This document shows, one piece after another, positions 7,560 through 16,339 of a stretch of DNA of 64,000 nucleotides (positions within the stretch are counted from its first letter, which is position 1; every line of letters starts with the position of its first letter). A model generated the notes under the pieces. It worked only from the letters and a program-made list of their open reading frames with translations. It made no database searches and was not told where the DNA came from. Position numbers and translations under genes: made by a program. Origin of the DNA: Curvibacter lanceolatus ATCC 14669 (GTDB lineage Bacteria; Pseudomonadota; Gammaproteobacteria; Burkholderiales; Burkholderiaceae_C); NCBI RefSeq assembly GCF_000381265.1, contig NZ_KB906257.1, positions 62,001-126,000 of the forward strand. Reading direction: 5' to 3'.

Positions 7560-10500
7560 GTGAGACTGTTGAAGCCCTTGATTGGCTGGCTGGGGCGTTT
7601 GAGCGTCGGGCGCAAGCTCACCCTGATCTACCTGCTGGACCTGACGGCGGTGATCTATGTCTCCGGCATCCTGATCCACGAAAAATACCTCGCCATCGAT
7701 TTCGCCCGCAAGGAAATCGTGGGCGCCCGCTACAGCGCCGTGGTGCGCGATCTGCTGCTGCCGCCTTTCCGTGATGCGGCCCCTGGCAGCGCGGGCTCGG
7801 CCAGCGTGCCCGTCGAAGCACGGCAGGCCCGGCTGCTGGCGTTTGACGCATTGCGTTTGCAGCACGACGAATCGCTGGGGTCTGCAGACCTCAGTGCCGC
7901 CTGGCTGAAGGCCCTCGCAGCAGCTCAGGCGCAGCCCGAGTCGCGCAAGCTGCTGGGTACGGTGGCCCGGCAAGGGCGTGAGCTGCTCACCATGGTGGGC
8001 AACCAGTCCAACCTCATCCTCGACCCCGATCTGGACAGCTACTACGCCATGTCCTTGGGGGTGTTGCGCTTCCCGGAGTTGCTCGAGGTGCTGCACGACA
8101 CGGCCCAGGCCCTGGATGGGGTCTCGGAGCAGGCCCTGCGTTCGGGCCGGCGGCGCACCGAGCTGCTGATCCTGGCCGGGCGGCTCGATGCGGTCTCGCT
8201 GGGCGTGGCCGCAGACTACCAGCAGGCGCTGGCGGCGGGCCAGCTTCCGCTGCAACAGGCCCTGGGTGATTCGCCCAGGCAGTTGCAGCAGCAGTTGCAG
8301 GCGCTGCTGTCGGTGGTGCGCGCGCTGTCCGACGACAGCGGCCCACCCCCGCCCGATCTGGCGGCCTTCCGCGACAGCTACGGTCAGACCTTGTTGCGCC
8401 TGGACCAGGCCTGGGCCCAGGTGCTGGGTGCCCTGGATGCCATGCTTCACAAGCGGGTCGATGCCTTGTTCTTGCGCATGTGGCTGCACCTGGGCACAGC
8501 CTTGCTGTTGCTGGGGTGCATCCTGAGCCTGGTCTATACCGTGGCGCGCCTGATCTCCCATCCCTTGCGTCAGCTCGCTGAAGTGGCCGATGAGGTGAGC
8601 CGCACCGGGGACCACAGCCGGCGTGCGCTCTGGCACAGCCGTGACGAAATCGGGCAGTTGGTGACCGCCTTCAATGACATGCTGGCCCAGCTGGACCGCG
8701 AGCGGCTGACGCAGCAGGAGCTGGCCGCCAGCGCCCGCGCGGCCCAGACCCAGCAGGACATGGTGGAGGCGATTCCGATCGCCATGGTGGTGACCTCGGT
8801 GCCGCGGCACCAGGTGCTGCATGCCAATGCGCCGGCCCAGCCCTGGCTGGCCGGGCGCATCGACGACCCCTGGGCCACCGGGCTGGAGCCGGGCGTGCGG
8901 GCTCGCTTCTTCCAGCGCCTGGCCGATCAGGGCGCGGTGGACGAGTTCGAGGTGCGTTGGCTGGGCGGTGAGACACCCTCGTGGGCCGTGCTGTCGGCGC
9001 GGCGCCTGCAGTTTCAGGGGCAGGATGCGGTGCTCACGGCCTTCACCCCGATCAACATGCTCAAGCTCATGGAGCAGCGCCTGGAACTCTGGGCCAAGGT
9101 GTTCGAAGCCTCGTCCGAGAGCATCATCATCATGGATGATCGTCAGCGCATCCTGAGCGTCAACAAGGCCTTCTGCCGCAGCACCTATTACGACTACTAC
9201 GAGGTGATCGGGGAGCAGCTCAGCCAGTTGATCCTGCCCGGCGAGGTGGACCACTGGCCCGCCAGCCTGCCGGCCTTGCTGGGAGACCGCGATGCCTGGC
9301 AGGGCGAGGTGCATTTCCGCCGACGCTCGGGCGAAAGCTATCCCGCCTGGCTGATGATTTCCGCGGTGCGTGACGCCTCGCGCCAGGGCGATGTGTCGCA
9401 CTACATCGGCATTTCGGTCGACATCACCGACCGCAAGCGCACCGAGGCCCGGGTGCAGTTCCTGGCCGAGCACGATGTGCTCACCGAGCTGCCCAACCGA
9501 TCCTTGTGCATCACCCGCCTGCGCGAGGCCCTGAGTGCGGCCCAGCAGTCGGGCGGGCGGGTGGCGGTGCTGTTCATCGACCTGGACCGGTTCAAGAACA
9601 TCAACGATTCGCTGGGGCACCACATCGGCGACGGCCTGCTGCGCTCGGTGGCCCACCGCCTGACCCAGGCTGTGCGTGGCGGTGACACGGTGAGCCGGCT
9701 GGGCGGGGACGAGTTCGTGGTCATCATGCGTGGCGTGACCGATGGGGACGAGGTGCGCTCCGTGGTCGAGCGTCGCTTGATTCCGCTGATCCGCCAGGCC
9801 CACCCGGTGGAGGGGCACAGCCTGCAGGTGTCGTGCAGTGTGGGCATGGCCATCTACCCCGACGACAGCACCGATCTGGACGAGTTGATGCGGCAGGCCG
9901 ATGCGGCCATGTACGAGGCCAAGTCTTCAGGGCGCGACACGGCGCGCTTCTTCAGCCCCGAGATCGATCAGAGCACCCGGGAGCGCCAGGAGATCGAACA
10001 GTACCTGCGCCAGGCGCTGGCCCACGAGGAGCTCTCGGTGCACTACCAGCCGCGGGTGGATGCCAACACCCTGGCCGTGGTGGGCCTGGAGGCGCTGCTG
10101 CGCTGGCAGCACCCGGTGCTGGGTTCGGTGTCGCCAGCGCGCTTCATCCCGGTGGCCGAGGAGACCGGCCTGATCCATCCGATCGGCCAGTGGGTGATCC
10201 AGCAGGCCTGCGAGCAGATCGCCCGCTGGAGCGATGAAGGGTTGCCGCCGCTGGTGGTGTCGGTCAATCTGTCGGCCGCCCAGCTCACGGACGAGGGACT
10301 GGTCTCGCACCTGCAGAGCTGCCTGCGGGCCAACCGGGTGGACCCGGCCCGCCTGGAGCTGGAGCTGACCGAGTCGCAGCTGATGGAGCACGCGGCGATC
10401 TCGGGCCGCCTGCTGCAGAACCTCAAGGCCCTGGGGGTGTTGTTGTCGATCGATGATTTCGGCACCGGCTATTCCAGCCTGGCCTACCTGAAGCAGTTCC

Positions 10501-10781
10501 CGATCGACAAGCTCAAGATCGATCAGTCCTTTGTTCGCGATCTGCTGACCGATCCTGCCGATCTCTCCATCGTGCGCGCCATCATCGCCTTGGGCCACAG
10601 CCTGAGCCTGGTGGTGGTGGCGGAGGGGGTGGAAACCGGCGAGGCCAGTGAACTGCTCAAGGCCCTGGGGTGCGACGAACTGCAGGGCTATCACTTTGCC
10701 CGGCCCATGCCCCCAGCCCAGTTTCCGGTGTGGCTGGCCGGCCGCCCGGTGCCGCAGGAGCGGCGCCGTCTTCCGCCCTAG
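7560..10781 (+). CDS. Membrane diguanylate cyclase/phosphodiesterase (HAMP-PAS-GGDEF-EAL)
   Basis: Cyclic-di-GMP turnover protein of about 1,073 residues. Order: transmembrane helix near residues 20-45, a helical periplasmic sensor region to about 300, a second transmembrane helix near 307-330, HAMP (about 330-385), one or two PAS regions (about 400-640), GGDEF and EAL. The GGDEF motif is intact at residues 715-719, and the EAL domain keeps EALLRW (Glu844), DDFGTGYSSLAYL and EGVET, so both activities are possible. The start is GTG 7560, because GGGAGG at 7547-7552 is ideally spaced from it; an in-frame ATG at 7545 overlaps that Shine-Dalgarno and has none of its own. Its stop shares the bases CTAG with the stop of the convergent LysR gene. 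The ligand is unknown. Confidence 0.93.
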   Translation: MRLLKPLIGWLGRLSVGRKLTLIYLLDLTAVIYVSGILIHEKYLAIDFARKEIVGARYSAVVRDLLLPPFRDAAPGSAGSASVPVEARQARLLAFDALRLQHDESLGSADLSAAWLKALAAAQAQPESRKLLGTVARQGRELLTMVGNQSNLILDPDLDSYYAMSLGVLRFPELLEVLHDTAQALDGVSEQALRSGRRRTELLILAGRLDAVSLGVAADYQQALAAGQLPLQQALGDSPRQLQQQLQALLSVVRALSDDSGPPPPDLAAFRDSYGQTLLRLDQAWAQVLGALDAMLHKRVDALFLRMWLHLGTALLLLGCILSLVYTVARLISHPLRQLAEVADEVSRTGDHSRRALWHSRDEIGQLVTAFNDMLAQLDRERLTQQELAASARAAQTQQDMVEAIPIAMVVTSVPRHQVLHANAPAQPWLAGRIDDPWATGLEPGVRARFFQRLADQGAVDEFEVRWLGGETPSWAVLSARRLQFQGQDAVLTAFTPINMLKLMEQRLELWAKVFEASSESIIIMDDRQRILSVNKAFCRSTYYDYYEVIGEQLSQLILPGEVDHWPASLPALLGDRDAWQGEVHFRRRSGESYPAWLMISAVRDASRQGDVSHYIGISVDITDRKRTEARVQFLAEHDVLTELPNRSLCITRLREALSAAQQSGGRVAVLFIDLDRFKNINDSLGHHIGDGLLRSVAHRLTQAVRGGDTVSRLGGDEFVVIMRGVTDGDEVRSVVERRLIPLIRQAHPVEGHSLQVSCSVGMAIYPDDSTDLDELMRQADAAMYEAKSSGRDTARFFSPEIDQSTRERQEIEQYLRQALAHEELSVHYQPRVDANTLAVVGLEALLRWQHPVLGSVSPARFIPVAEETGLIHPIGQWVIQQACEQIARWSDEGLPPLVVSVNLSAAQLTDEGLVSHLQSCLRANRVDPARLELELTESQLMEHAAISGRLLQNLKALGVLLSIDDFGTGYSSLAYLKQFPIDKLKIDQSFVRDLLTDPADLSIVRAIIALGHSLSLVVVAEGVETGEASELLKALGCDELQGYHFARPMPPAQFPVWLAGRPVPQERRRLPP

Positions 10782-11749
10782 GGCTGAAGGGGCGCGGCGC
10801 GAGGGCGTGGCACTTCGCTGGTCATCAGCAAGGGCAATTCGGTTTTCAGGAAGTCGACCAGTGCCCGGGCCGCGGGGGCCAGGCCGCGCCGGCTCGGGAA
10901 CAGCACCACCAGATGGCCAGCCATGGGGCGCCAACCCGGCAGCACGCTGACCAACTGGCCTCTGGCCAGGTCTTCGGCGCACAGGTAGCTGGGCAGTCCG
11001 CACAGGCCGAGATGGCTGCGCGCCGCCTGGCGCAGCACGCCCAGGTTGTCGCTCTGCAGCCGGATCGGCATGGGCAGGGTGTGGACCACGCCTTGCTCGT
11101 CGATCAGGCGCAGTTCGGTGTCGCCTTCGTCATTGGGGGTGTAGAGCAGCAGATCGGCCTGCTCCAGATCGCCCAGGCTGCTCAGGGGGCCGATCTTCGC
11201 CAGGTAGGCTGGGCTGCACACCAGGCTCCAGGGCACGGTGCAGACACAGGCCTGCACCAGACTGGAGGTGTCCAGCCGCAGCGCCGTGCCCACGCCACGC
11301 ACCACCACGTCCACCTGCTCAGCGATCAGGTCCACGCTGCGGTTGGTGGCCTGAACCACCACCTGGACATCCGGAAAGCACTGCAGAAAACGCGGCAGCA
11401 GGGTGCCCGCGATCATTTCTGACAAGCCCACCGGCAGGCTCAGCCGCACCTTGCCCATGGGGCGGGTGCTGCGTTGCTGCACCGCGGCGATCCCGGCCTC
11501 GGCCTCTTTCAACATCACCTGGCAATGGGCATAGAGGGCCTGACCGGCATCGGTGAGGCTGAGCCTGCGTGAGCTGCGCTGCAGCAAACGCGTGCCCAGG
11601 CGCGCCTCCAGCAGGGTGACCCGGCGCGACAGGCGCGACTTGGGAATGCCCAGGGCTTCTCCGGCAGAGGTGAAACCTTTTCGCTCCACGACCTGTAAAA
11701 ACAGCAACAAATCGTTCCACTCGACACTCATATTTATCATCTGTGACAT
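10778..11749 (-). CDS. LysR-family transcriptional regulator
   Basis: This 323-residue LysR regulator has an N-terminal winged helix (about residues 8-66, with FTSAGEALGIPKSRLSRRV as the recognition region) and a C-terminal periplasmic-binding-like effector domain. It is divergent from the isochorismatase-SDR-monooxygenase-pirin genes at 11894-14742, the usual layout for a LysR protein and its target operon. The first ATG is at 11749; ATGs at 11740 and 11731 are also possible, since no strong Shine-Dalgarno is visible. The 3' end overlaps the convergent GGDEF-EAL gene by four bases. Confidence 0.9.
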   Translation of the reverse strand: MSQMINMSVEWNDLLLFLQVVERKGFTSAGEALGIPKSRLSRRVTLLEARLGTRLLQRSSRRLSLTDAGQALYAHCQVMLKEAEAGIAAVQQRSTRPMGKVRLSLPVGLSEMIAGTLLPRFLQCFPDVQVVVQATNRSVDLIAEQVDVVVRGVGTALRLDTSSLVQACVCTVPWSLVCSPAYLAKIGPLSSLGDLEQADLLLYTPNDEGDTELRLIDEQGVVHTLPMPIRLQSDNLGVLRQAARSHLGLCGLPSYLCAEDLARGQLVSVLPGWRPMAGHLVVLFPSRRGLAPAARALVDFLKTELPLLMTSEVPRPRAAPLQP

Positions 11750-11761
11750 ATTTGTTCTATT

Positions 11762-11808
11762 GTTCCATTGAAATGTACGGTTTTTAAAGATCGTTCTATA
11801 AATGGAAC
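11762..11808. promoter_or_regulatory. Operator candidate between the LysR gene and the isochorismatase operon
   Basis: GTTCCATT (11762-11769) and its exact complement AATGGAAC (11801-11808) flank an AT-rich stretch. Further GTTC half-sites occur at about 11753 and 11793, the latter forming an imperfect GTTC-N8-GAAC dyad with the right arm. The AT-rich island contrasts with the surrounding GC-rich genes and probably holds both divergent promoters. Confidence 0.5.
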
Positions 11809-11893
11809 TTTAGGTTATCAGGGTGGGCCTTTTTCTGTTGCCTGAAATCTCTCACAGTCCAGGACTGTTCATTCAACCTCACAGGAAAACAGC

Positions 11894-12655
11894 ATGGATC
11901 GACGACATTTTCTTGGCACGGGCTCGGTCAGCGCCGTCGCCTTGGCTCCCCTGGCCGCAGGCATGGCCGCTGCCGCTCTGCCGGCAACGGCTGCCACCAC
12001 CTCCTCCAGCAAAGAAAGCAACGCCATGTCCCATTCCCAGAATGCCTACCTGACCCTGCTCAGCCGCGAAAACACCGTGCTGCTGCTGACCGACCACCAG
12101 GTGGGCCTGTACACCGGCGTGCGCGACATCACCGTGGGTGACCTCAAGCACAACGTGGTGGCCCTGGCCAAGGCGGCCCGCATTCTGGGCGTACCCGTCG
12201 TCATCACCGCCACCATGACCGACGGCATGTGGGGCCCGGTGATTCCCGAGCTGTTGGCTGCTGTTCCCGACGTGCAGCCCATCGTGCGCTCGAAGATCAA
12301 CGCCTGGGAAGATCCCCGCGTGGTCGCCGCGATTGCCAAGACGGGCCGCAAGCAACTGGTGGTGGCCGGTGTGTCGCTGGAAATCTGCGCCACCTACCCG
12401 GCGCTGTCGGCCAAGGCCGCCGGCTACGACTCGCGCGTGGTGCTGGACGCCTCGGGCACCTTCACCGACGCCAAGCGCACGGCCGGTCTGGCCCGCCTGG
12501 CGGGCGCTGGCATCCCGGTGATGGATTACGCCAGCGTGGCGGTCGAGATGCTGGGTGACAACAACGATCCCAAGGCCCATGACGTCTATGGCGCGCTCGA
12601 CATGCCGTTTGCCACCCTGGTGTGGCAGGTGACCAGCTCGGCCGCCAAGAAGTAA
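11894..12655 (+). CDS. YcaC-like isochorismatase-family hydrolase with Tat signal
   Basis: Cysteine hydrolase of the isochorismatase superfamily, 253 residues. The catalytic triad is visible as Asp67 (LLLTDHQVGL), Lys134 (RSKINAW) and Cys165 (SLEICATYP). Most YcaC-type proteins are cytoplasmic, but residues 1-33 here look like a twin-arginine signal (MDRRHFLGTG, then an alanine-rich hydrophobic run), suggesting export as a folded enzyme. The ATG at 11894 has AGGAAAA upstream; an internal ATG at 12026 would give a cytoplasmic form without the signal. It is the first gene of a likely operon under the divergent LysR regulator. The substrate is unknown. Confidence 0.88.
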   Translation: MDRRHFLGTGSVSAVALAPLAAGMAAAALPATAATTSSSKESNAMSHSQNAYLTLLSRENTVLLLTDHQVGLYTGVRDITVGDLKHNVVALAKAARILGVPVVITATMTDGMWGPVIPELLAAVPDVQPIVRSKINAWEDPRVVAAIAKTGRKQLVVAGVSLEICATYPALSAKAAGYDSRVVLDASGTFTDAKRTAGLARLAGAGIPVMDYASVAVEMLGDNNDPKAHDVYGALDMPFATLVWQVTSSAAKK

Positions 12656-12733
12656 GCCAACCAGCCCACGAAGAGGCCGAGGCTCGCACGCAGCGGGCTT
12701 CGGCTCGACAGGACCCCGGTCCAGGACTCCGAT

Positions 12734-13480
12734 ATGCAAGCCTCTCCCAGAATCGCCATCGTCACCGGTGGCTCGCGTGGCATCGGCGCGGCCGTTGCCG
12801 TCAAGCTGGCCTCCCAAGGCCTGGCCGTGGCCATCATCTACCAGCACAACGCCCAGGCCGCTGAACAGGTGCTGGAGCGCATCCGTGCCGCTGGCGGCGT
12901 GGCCGAGGCCTTCGCGGCCGATGTCAGTGACGAAGCCAGCGTGAAGGCCGCCATGACGCTCATCGTGGAGCGCTTCGGTCAGGTCGACGCGCTGGTCAAC
13001 TGTGCCGGCATGCTGGAGATGCGCACCCTGGCCGAGATGGATGCCGCCAGTGTGGCGCGGGCCTTCAATGTCAACTTCAACAGCGTGATCTACATGGTCC
13101 AGAACGCCTTGCCGCATTTCCCTTTGCGCGGCGGCCGGATCGTGAACTTCTCCACCAACCTCATTTACCAGCCCCGGCTCGGCTCGGGCCTGTATGCGGC
13201 CAGCAAGGCCGCCGTGTCGGTGCTGACCAATGCCCTGGCCAAAGAGCTGGGGCCGCGCGGCATCACCGTCAATGCGGTGGCGCCTTCGATGACGCGCACC
13301 GACATGACGGCCGCCACGCCGCCGGCACGCCGCGAAGCGGTGATGGCCGCCACCCCGCTGGGCCGCATCGGCGAGCCCGAAGACGTGGCCGACGTGGTGG
13401 CCTTTTTGGCCTCCGACGAATCCCGCTGGGTGACCGGGCGCACCTTGCTGACGGACGGTGGCCTCACCGACGCCTTGTGA
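12734..13480 (+). CDS. SDR-family NAD(P)-dependent oxidoreductase
   Basis: Classical short-chain dehydrogenase of 248 residues, FabG-like. The cofactor motif TGGSRGIG lies near residues 12-19, NCAG is present, and the catalytic YxxxK is Tyr154-Lys158 (YAASK). It follows the isochorismatase gene by 78 bases, and its stop overlaps the ATG of the next gene by one base (TGATG), indicating translational coupling. The substrate cannot be told from sequence; the context suggests oxidation or reduction of a small metabolite handled with the hydrolase and monooxygenase-fold protein. Confidence 0.9.
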   Translation: MQASPRIAIVTGGSRGIGAAVAVKLASQGLAVAIIYQHNAQAAEQVLERIRAAGGVAEAFAADVSDEASVKAAMTLIVERFGQVDALVNCAGMLEMRTLAEMDAASVARAFNVNFNSVIYMVQNALPHFPLRGGRIVNFSTNLIYQPRLGSGLYAASKAAVSVLTNALAKELGPRGITVNAVAPSMTRTDMTAATPPARREAVMAATPLGRIGEPEDVADVVAFLASDESRWVTGRTLLTDGGLTDAL

Positions 13481-13803
13481 TGCACCCCGGCGATGCGGCC
13501 CAACCTTGGGTCATCACCGTGACCCTGCGGGTCAAGCCCGGCTGCCGGGACGACCTGATGCGCGAGCTGCTGGCCTTGCGCCAACTGATCCTGCAAGAGG
13601 GCGTGTGCCTGGGCTTCGATGTGCTGGCCAATGCCGAGGAGCCCAACGAGTTGCTGCTGTACGAGGTTTGGCCCAGCCGTGAGTTCGTGCAGGAGGTGCA
13701 ATTGAAGAAGGCCTACTACGACCCTTACTTTGAACGCATCGACCCCTGGCTGGAGGGGGTGCGCCCGATCCGCCATTGGCAGGCCCTGGTGCGCCAGGCC
13801 TGA
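13480..13803 (+). CDS. Antibiotic biosynthesis monooxygenase (ABM)-fold protein
   Basis: A 107-residue protein of the dimeric alpha/beta-barrel ABM superfamily: a beta-strand opening (WVITVTLRVKPG), a central helix, and a strand with LLYEVWPSREFV typical of ABM domains. Such proteins act as cofactor-free quinol oxygenases or as binding proteins. The ATG at 13480 overlaps the SDR stop by one base, so the two are coupled. The actual reaction is unknown. Confidence 0.8.
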   Translation: MHPGDAAQPWVITVTLRVKPGCRDDLMRELLALRQLILQEGVCLGFDVLANAEEPNELLLYEVWPSREFVQEVQLKKAYYDPYFERIDPWLEGVRPIRHWQALVRQA

Positions 13804-13860
13804 GCCGAGCCTGTTGTCACCGATCCGATCTTCTGCTTCTGAATCTGACTGGAGTCCTTC

Positions 13861-14742
13861 ATGAGTTCCCTGAAAATTTCCAAACCTGTGGCCGGACACG
13901 ACATGCGTATCGGCTCGGGCTTCACGGCCAAGCACCTGCCCGAGGATGCGTTTCAGGGCCTGATCGACCCGGTGGTGATGGTGGATCACTTCCACATGAC
14001 TTCGCCCACCTTCCAGCCCCACCCGCATGCAGGCATCTCCGCGGTCACCTACATGTTCGAGGACTCCACCTCGCCCCACGTCAACTACGACTCGATGGGC
14101 AACAACGGGCCCATCCACCCCGGCGCGCTGCACTGGTTTGCGGCCGGCCGCGGGGCGGTACACACCGAGCAGCCCGAGGGGGCCAACCCGCACGTGCACG
14201 CGCTGCAGATCTTCGTCAACCTGCCGGCGGCCAAGAAGGGCCACGCACCTTTTGCCGTGCACCTGGAGCCGGCCGACGTGCCCGAGATCCGCAGCCCCGG
14301 GGTGCGGGTGCGCGTGGTGCTCGGCGAAAGCCAGGGCGTGGCCTCGCCGGCCACCCAGCAGTTGCCTGAACCCTTCACCCTGCTGGACGGCTTTGTGCAG
14401 CCGGGCGCCCGCTTCGAGCATGTGCTGCCGCGGGGCTGGGGCGGCTTGCTGTATGTGGTGGCGGGCGAACTGGCCTTGTCGGCCGGCGGCGAGCAGCGCA
14501 GCCTGAAGGCCGAGCATGGCCTGGGCCTGCAATTGCCCGCCGAGTCGGCCACGGCCCAGGAGACCCTGCAGCTGCAGGCCCAGGGCTCGACCCCCTTGCA
14601 CTTTGCCTTGCTCAGCGGCCCCGCCCTGCGTGAGCCCCTGGTGAAGCAGGGCCCCTTTGTGATGAACACGGTCGAGCAGATGCAGCAGGCCATTCGCGAC
14701 TTCCAGGCGGGCAAGTTCGGCCAGCTGGTCATGCCCTCCTGA
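13861..14742 (+). CDS. Pirin family protein
   Basis: Bicupin pirin, 293 residues, the usual family length. The N-terminal cupin carries the metal site in HPHAGISAVTYMFEDS (about residues 57-72) with further histidines in DHFHM upstream and HTEQPEG downstream. Pirins include quercetin 2,3-dioxygenases and redox-sensing proteins. The gene is 57 bases after the monooxygenase-fold gene and probably belongs to the same LysR-linked operon. It converges with the lytic transglycosylase gene 37 bases away. Confidence 0.92.
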   Translation: MSSLKISKPVAGHDMRIGSGFTAKHLPEDAFQGLIDPVVMVDHFHMTSPTFQPHPHAGISAVTYMFEDSTSPHVNYDSMGNNGPIHPGALHWFAAGRGAVHTEQPEGANPHVHALQIFVNLPAAKKGHAPFAVHLEPADVPEIRSPGVRVRVVLGESQGVASPATQQLPEPFTLLDGFVQPGARFEHVLPRGWGGLLYVVAGELALSAGGEQRSLKAEHGLGLQLPAESATAQETLQLQAQGSTPLHFALLSGPALREPLVKQGPFVMNTVEQMQQAIRDFQAGKFGQLVMPS

Positions 14743-14779
14743 CGCGGGCCGCAGGCACCGCGGCCGGGCGGCGTTGTCC

Positions 14780-15922
14780 TCAGCGTGGCAGCGCTGCCTG
14801 GATCGCCTCGCCCAGCTCGATCACCGCCATCGCGTAGTAGCTGGACCAGTTGTAGCGGGTGATCACATAGAAGTTGTCGGTGCCGGCCACATAGCTGGGC
14901 TGGGCGCCCCCGTTGTGCAGCTCGATCAAGGCCAGCTTGGTGCCCGGCGCCACCGGGCCCTCGTCGAGCACGGCCCCCTTGGCGGCAAACTGGGCCGGGC
15001 TGAAGGTGGGCAGGATGTCGGGCAGCAGCAGGGCTTCCTTGTCCAGCCGCTCAGCGTCGAAATGCATGGCATAGCGCACCGGCAAGCCGGTCTGCCAGCC
15101 GTAGCCCTTGAAGTAATTGGCCACCGAGCCGATGGCGTCGGCCGGGCTGTTGAACAGATCGATGCGGCCGTCGCCGTCAAAATCGACCGCGTAGCGGGCC
15201 CAACTGCTGGGCATGAACTGCGGCATGCCCATGGCGCCGGCGTAGCTGCCGCGCGGCTGCAGGGCGTCGGTGCCACTGCGCTGGTGGTAGGCCAAAAATT
15301 GTTCCAGCTCGCCGCGAAAGTACGCCTGGCGCTCGGCCGCGCGCGGGTGGCTGGTGGGGAAGTCGAAAGCCAGGGTGGCCAGCGCGTCGATCACGCGGTA
15401 GTTGCCCATGTGCTGCCCGTACAGGGTCTCTACCCCCAGGATGCCCGCGATCACCGCGGCCGGTACGCCGAATTCGTGCTCGGCCCGCTCCAGGGTGTCG
15501 CGGTGGCGCTGCCAGAAGGCCACACCGGCGTTGATGCGCACCGGCTCCACGAAGCGCGCCCGGTAGGCCTGCCAGTTCTTGGCACTGGGGCTGCTGGGGG
15601 GCAGCATCAGCCTGGGCACGCCGGGCAACAGTCGGGCCTGGCCCAGGGCGTCGCGCAGTGCCCCCCGATCGAGCTGTCGCCGATCGGCCACATCATCGGC
15701 AAAGGCCATGGCGTCGCTGCGCAGGGCATAGGGCGTGGTGCCCACCACCGCTTCGGATTTCTTGCGGCTTGCCGAGGTGGATTGGCTGGCTTTGGTGGCT
15801 TTGGTGGTTTTGGCGCCGGCATGGTGTTTTTTGCCGGTCTTGGACTCGTGGCTCGCGATGGCCAGGGTGGGGAGAAGACTGGCCATGATCAGCGTGGCCA
15901 GGGTTCGGGTCATTGCGTGCAT
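14780..15922 (-). CDS. mltB: Lytic murein transglycosylase B
   Basis: Periplasmic peptidoglycan-cleaving enzyme of 380 residues. A signal peptide (about residues 1-23, ending near LAIASH) has no lipobox cysteine, unlike E. coli MltB, so this is probably a soluble form. A Lys/Ala/Ser/Thr-rich linker (about 27-57) precedes the catalytic domain, with the acid Glu165 in GVETLYG and the conserved GAMGMPQFMPSSW and FDGDGRIDL segments. The start is ATG 15922 or, three codons in, 15913. It is alone on its strand between the pirin gene and a terminator at 15981-16013. Confidence 0.93.
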   Translation of the reverse strand: MHAMTRTLATLIMASLLPTLAIASHESKTGKKHHAGAKTTKATKASQSTSASRKKSEAVVGTTPYALRSDAMAFADDVADRRQLDRGALRDALGQARLLPGVPRLMLPPSSPSAKNWQAYRARFVEPVRINAGVAFWQRHRDTLERAEHEFGVPAAVIAGILGVETLYGQHMGNYRVIDALATLAFDFPTSHPRAAERQAYFRGELEQFLAYHQRSGTDALQPRGSYAGAMGMPQFMPSSWARYAVDFDGDGRIDLFNSPADAIGSVANYFKGYGWQTGLPVRYAMHFDAERLDKEALLLPDILPTFSPAQFAAKGAVLDEGPVAPGTKLALIELHNGGAQPSYVAGTDNFYVITRYNWSSYYAMAVIELGEAIQAALPR

Positions 15923-15980
15923 GGGGCTGATTGTCAGGGCTGGCGGCCTATGTGCAGAGCGTCTTCAGCGGCTGAGCTGC

Positions 15981-16013
15981 AAAAGAAAGCCCGTTTGCAG
16001 CGAGCAGACGGGC
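15981..16013 (-). terminator. Rho-independent terminator after the small membrane-protein pair
   Basis: A ten-base stem (15989-15998 against 16004-16013, one wobble pair) with a five-base loop is followed on the minus strand by TTTCTTTT. It sits 20 bases after the stop of the gene at 16034-16339 and separates it from mltB. Confidence 0.75.
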
Positions 16014-16033
16014 GGGTGGTTTGAGCCAAGCGT

Positions 16034-16339
16034 TTACAAGCCGAACTTCTTGAGCAAGGCCGGCAGCAATTGCGCCAGGAAAACAGCGCCCACCACCCAC
16101 ATGATGATGCTGTTCTTCGCGTCGATCAGATCGGCCTTGGTGGCATAGTGTTTGGTGAATTCTTCTTGCCGGGCCTCAATGCGGGTCAGTTGTTTGTCGA
16201 TGACCGACAAGCGATCACCGGTCTTTTCTGCCAGGGCTTCAAGTTGGGCGATACGGACTTCCATGCCGGGATTATCAGGTGGTTGCCCGCCGCGGCGCAA
16301 ATGGCCAGCAATGCTGCTGAGGTCGTGAACCTGGCTCAT
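16034..16339 (-). CDS. Small coiled-coil protein with C-terminal membrane anchor (CCDC90/DUF1640-like)
   Basis: A 101-residue protein: a charged head, a heptad-rich helix (about residues 28-68), and one C-terminal hydrophobic helix (about 75-93, IIMWVVGAVFLAQLLPALL) ending in a lysine-rich tail. The layout, including the ATKADL motif before the anchor, resembles CCDC90/DUF1640 proteins and some holin-associated XhlA-like proteins; I cannot decide between them. Its ATG overlaps the stop of the upstream gene (ATGA, 16336-16339), so the two are coupled. Base composition is less GC-rich than the neighbours. The function is unknown. Confidence 0.75.
   Translation of the reverse strand: MSQVHDLSSIAGHLRRGGQPPDNPGMEVRIAQLEALAEKTGDRLSVIDKQLTRIEARQEEFTKHYATKADLIDAKNSIIMWVVGAVFLAQLLPALLKKFGL

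Noticed and set aside
7122-9818. An 898-codon open frame on the minus strand
   Set aside because: It lies opposite the GGDEF-EAL gene, its translation has no domain and is rich in His, Gln and Gly as expected for an antisense shadow of a high-GC gene.
16034-16339. A prophage remnant (holin-like protein)
   Set aside because: No other phage gene, integrase or attachment repeat is near; the CCDC90/DUF1640-like layout explains the protein as well.
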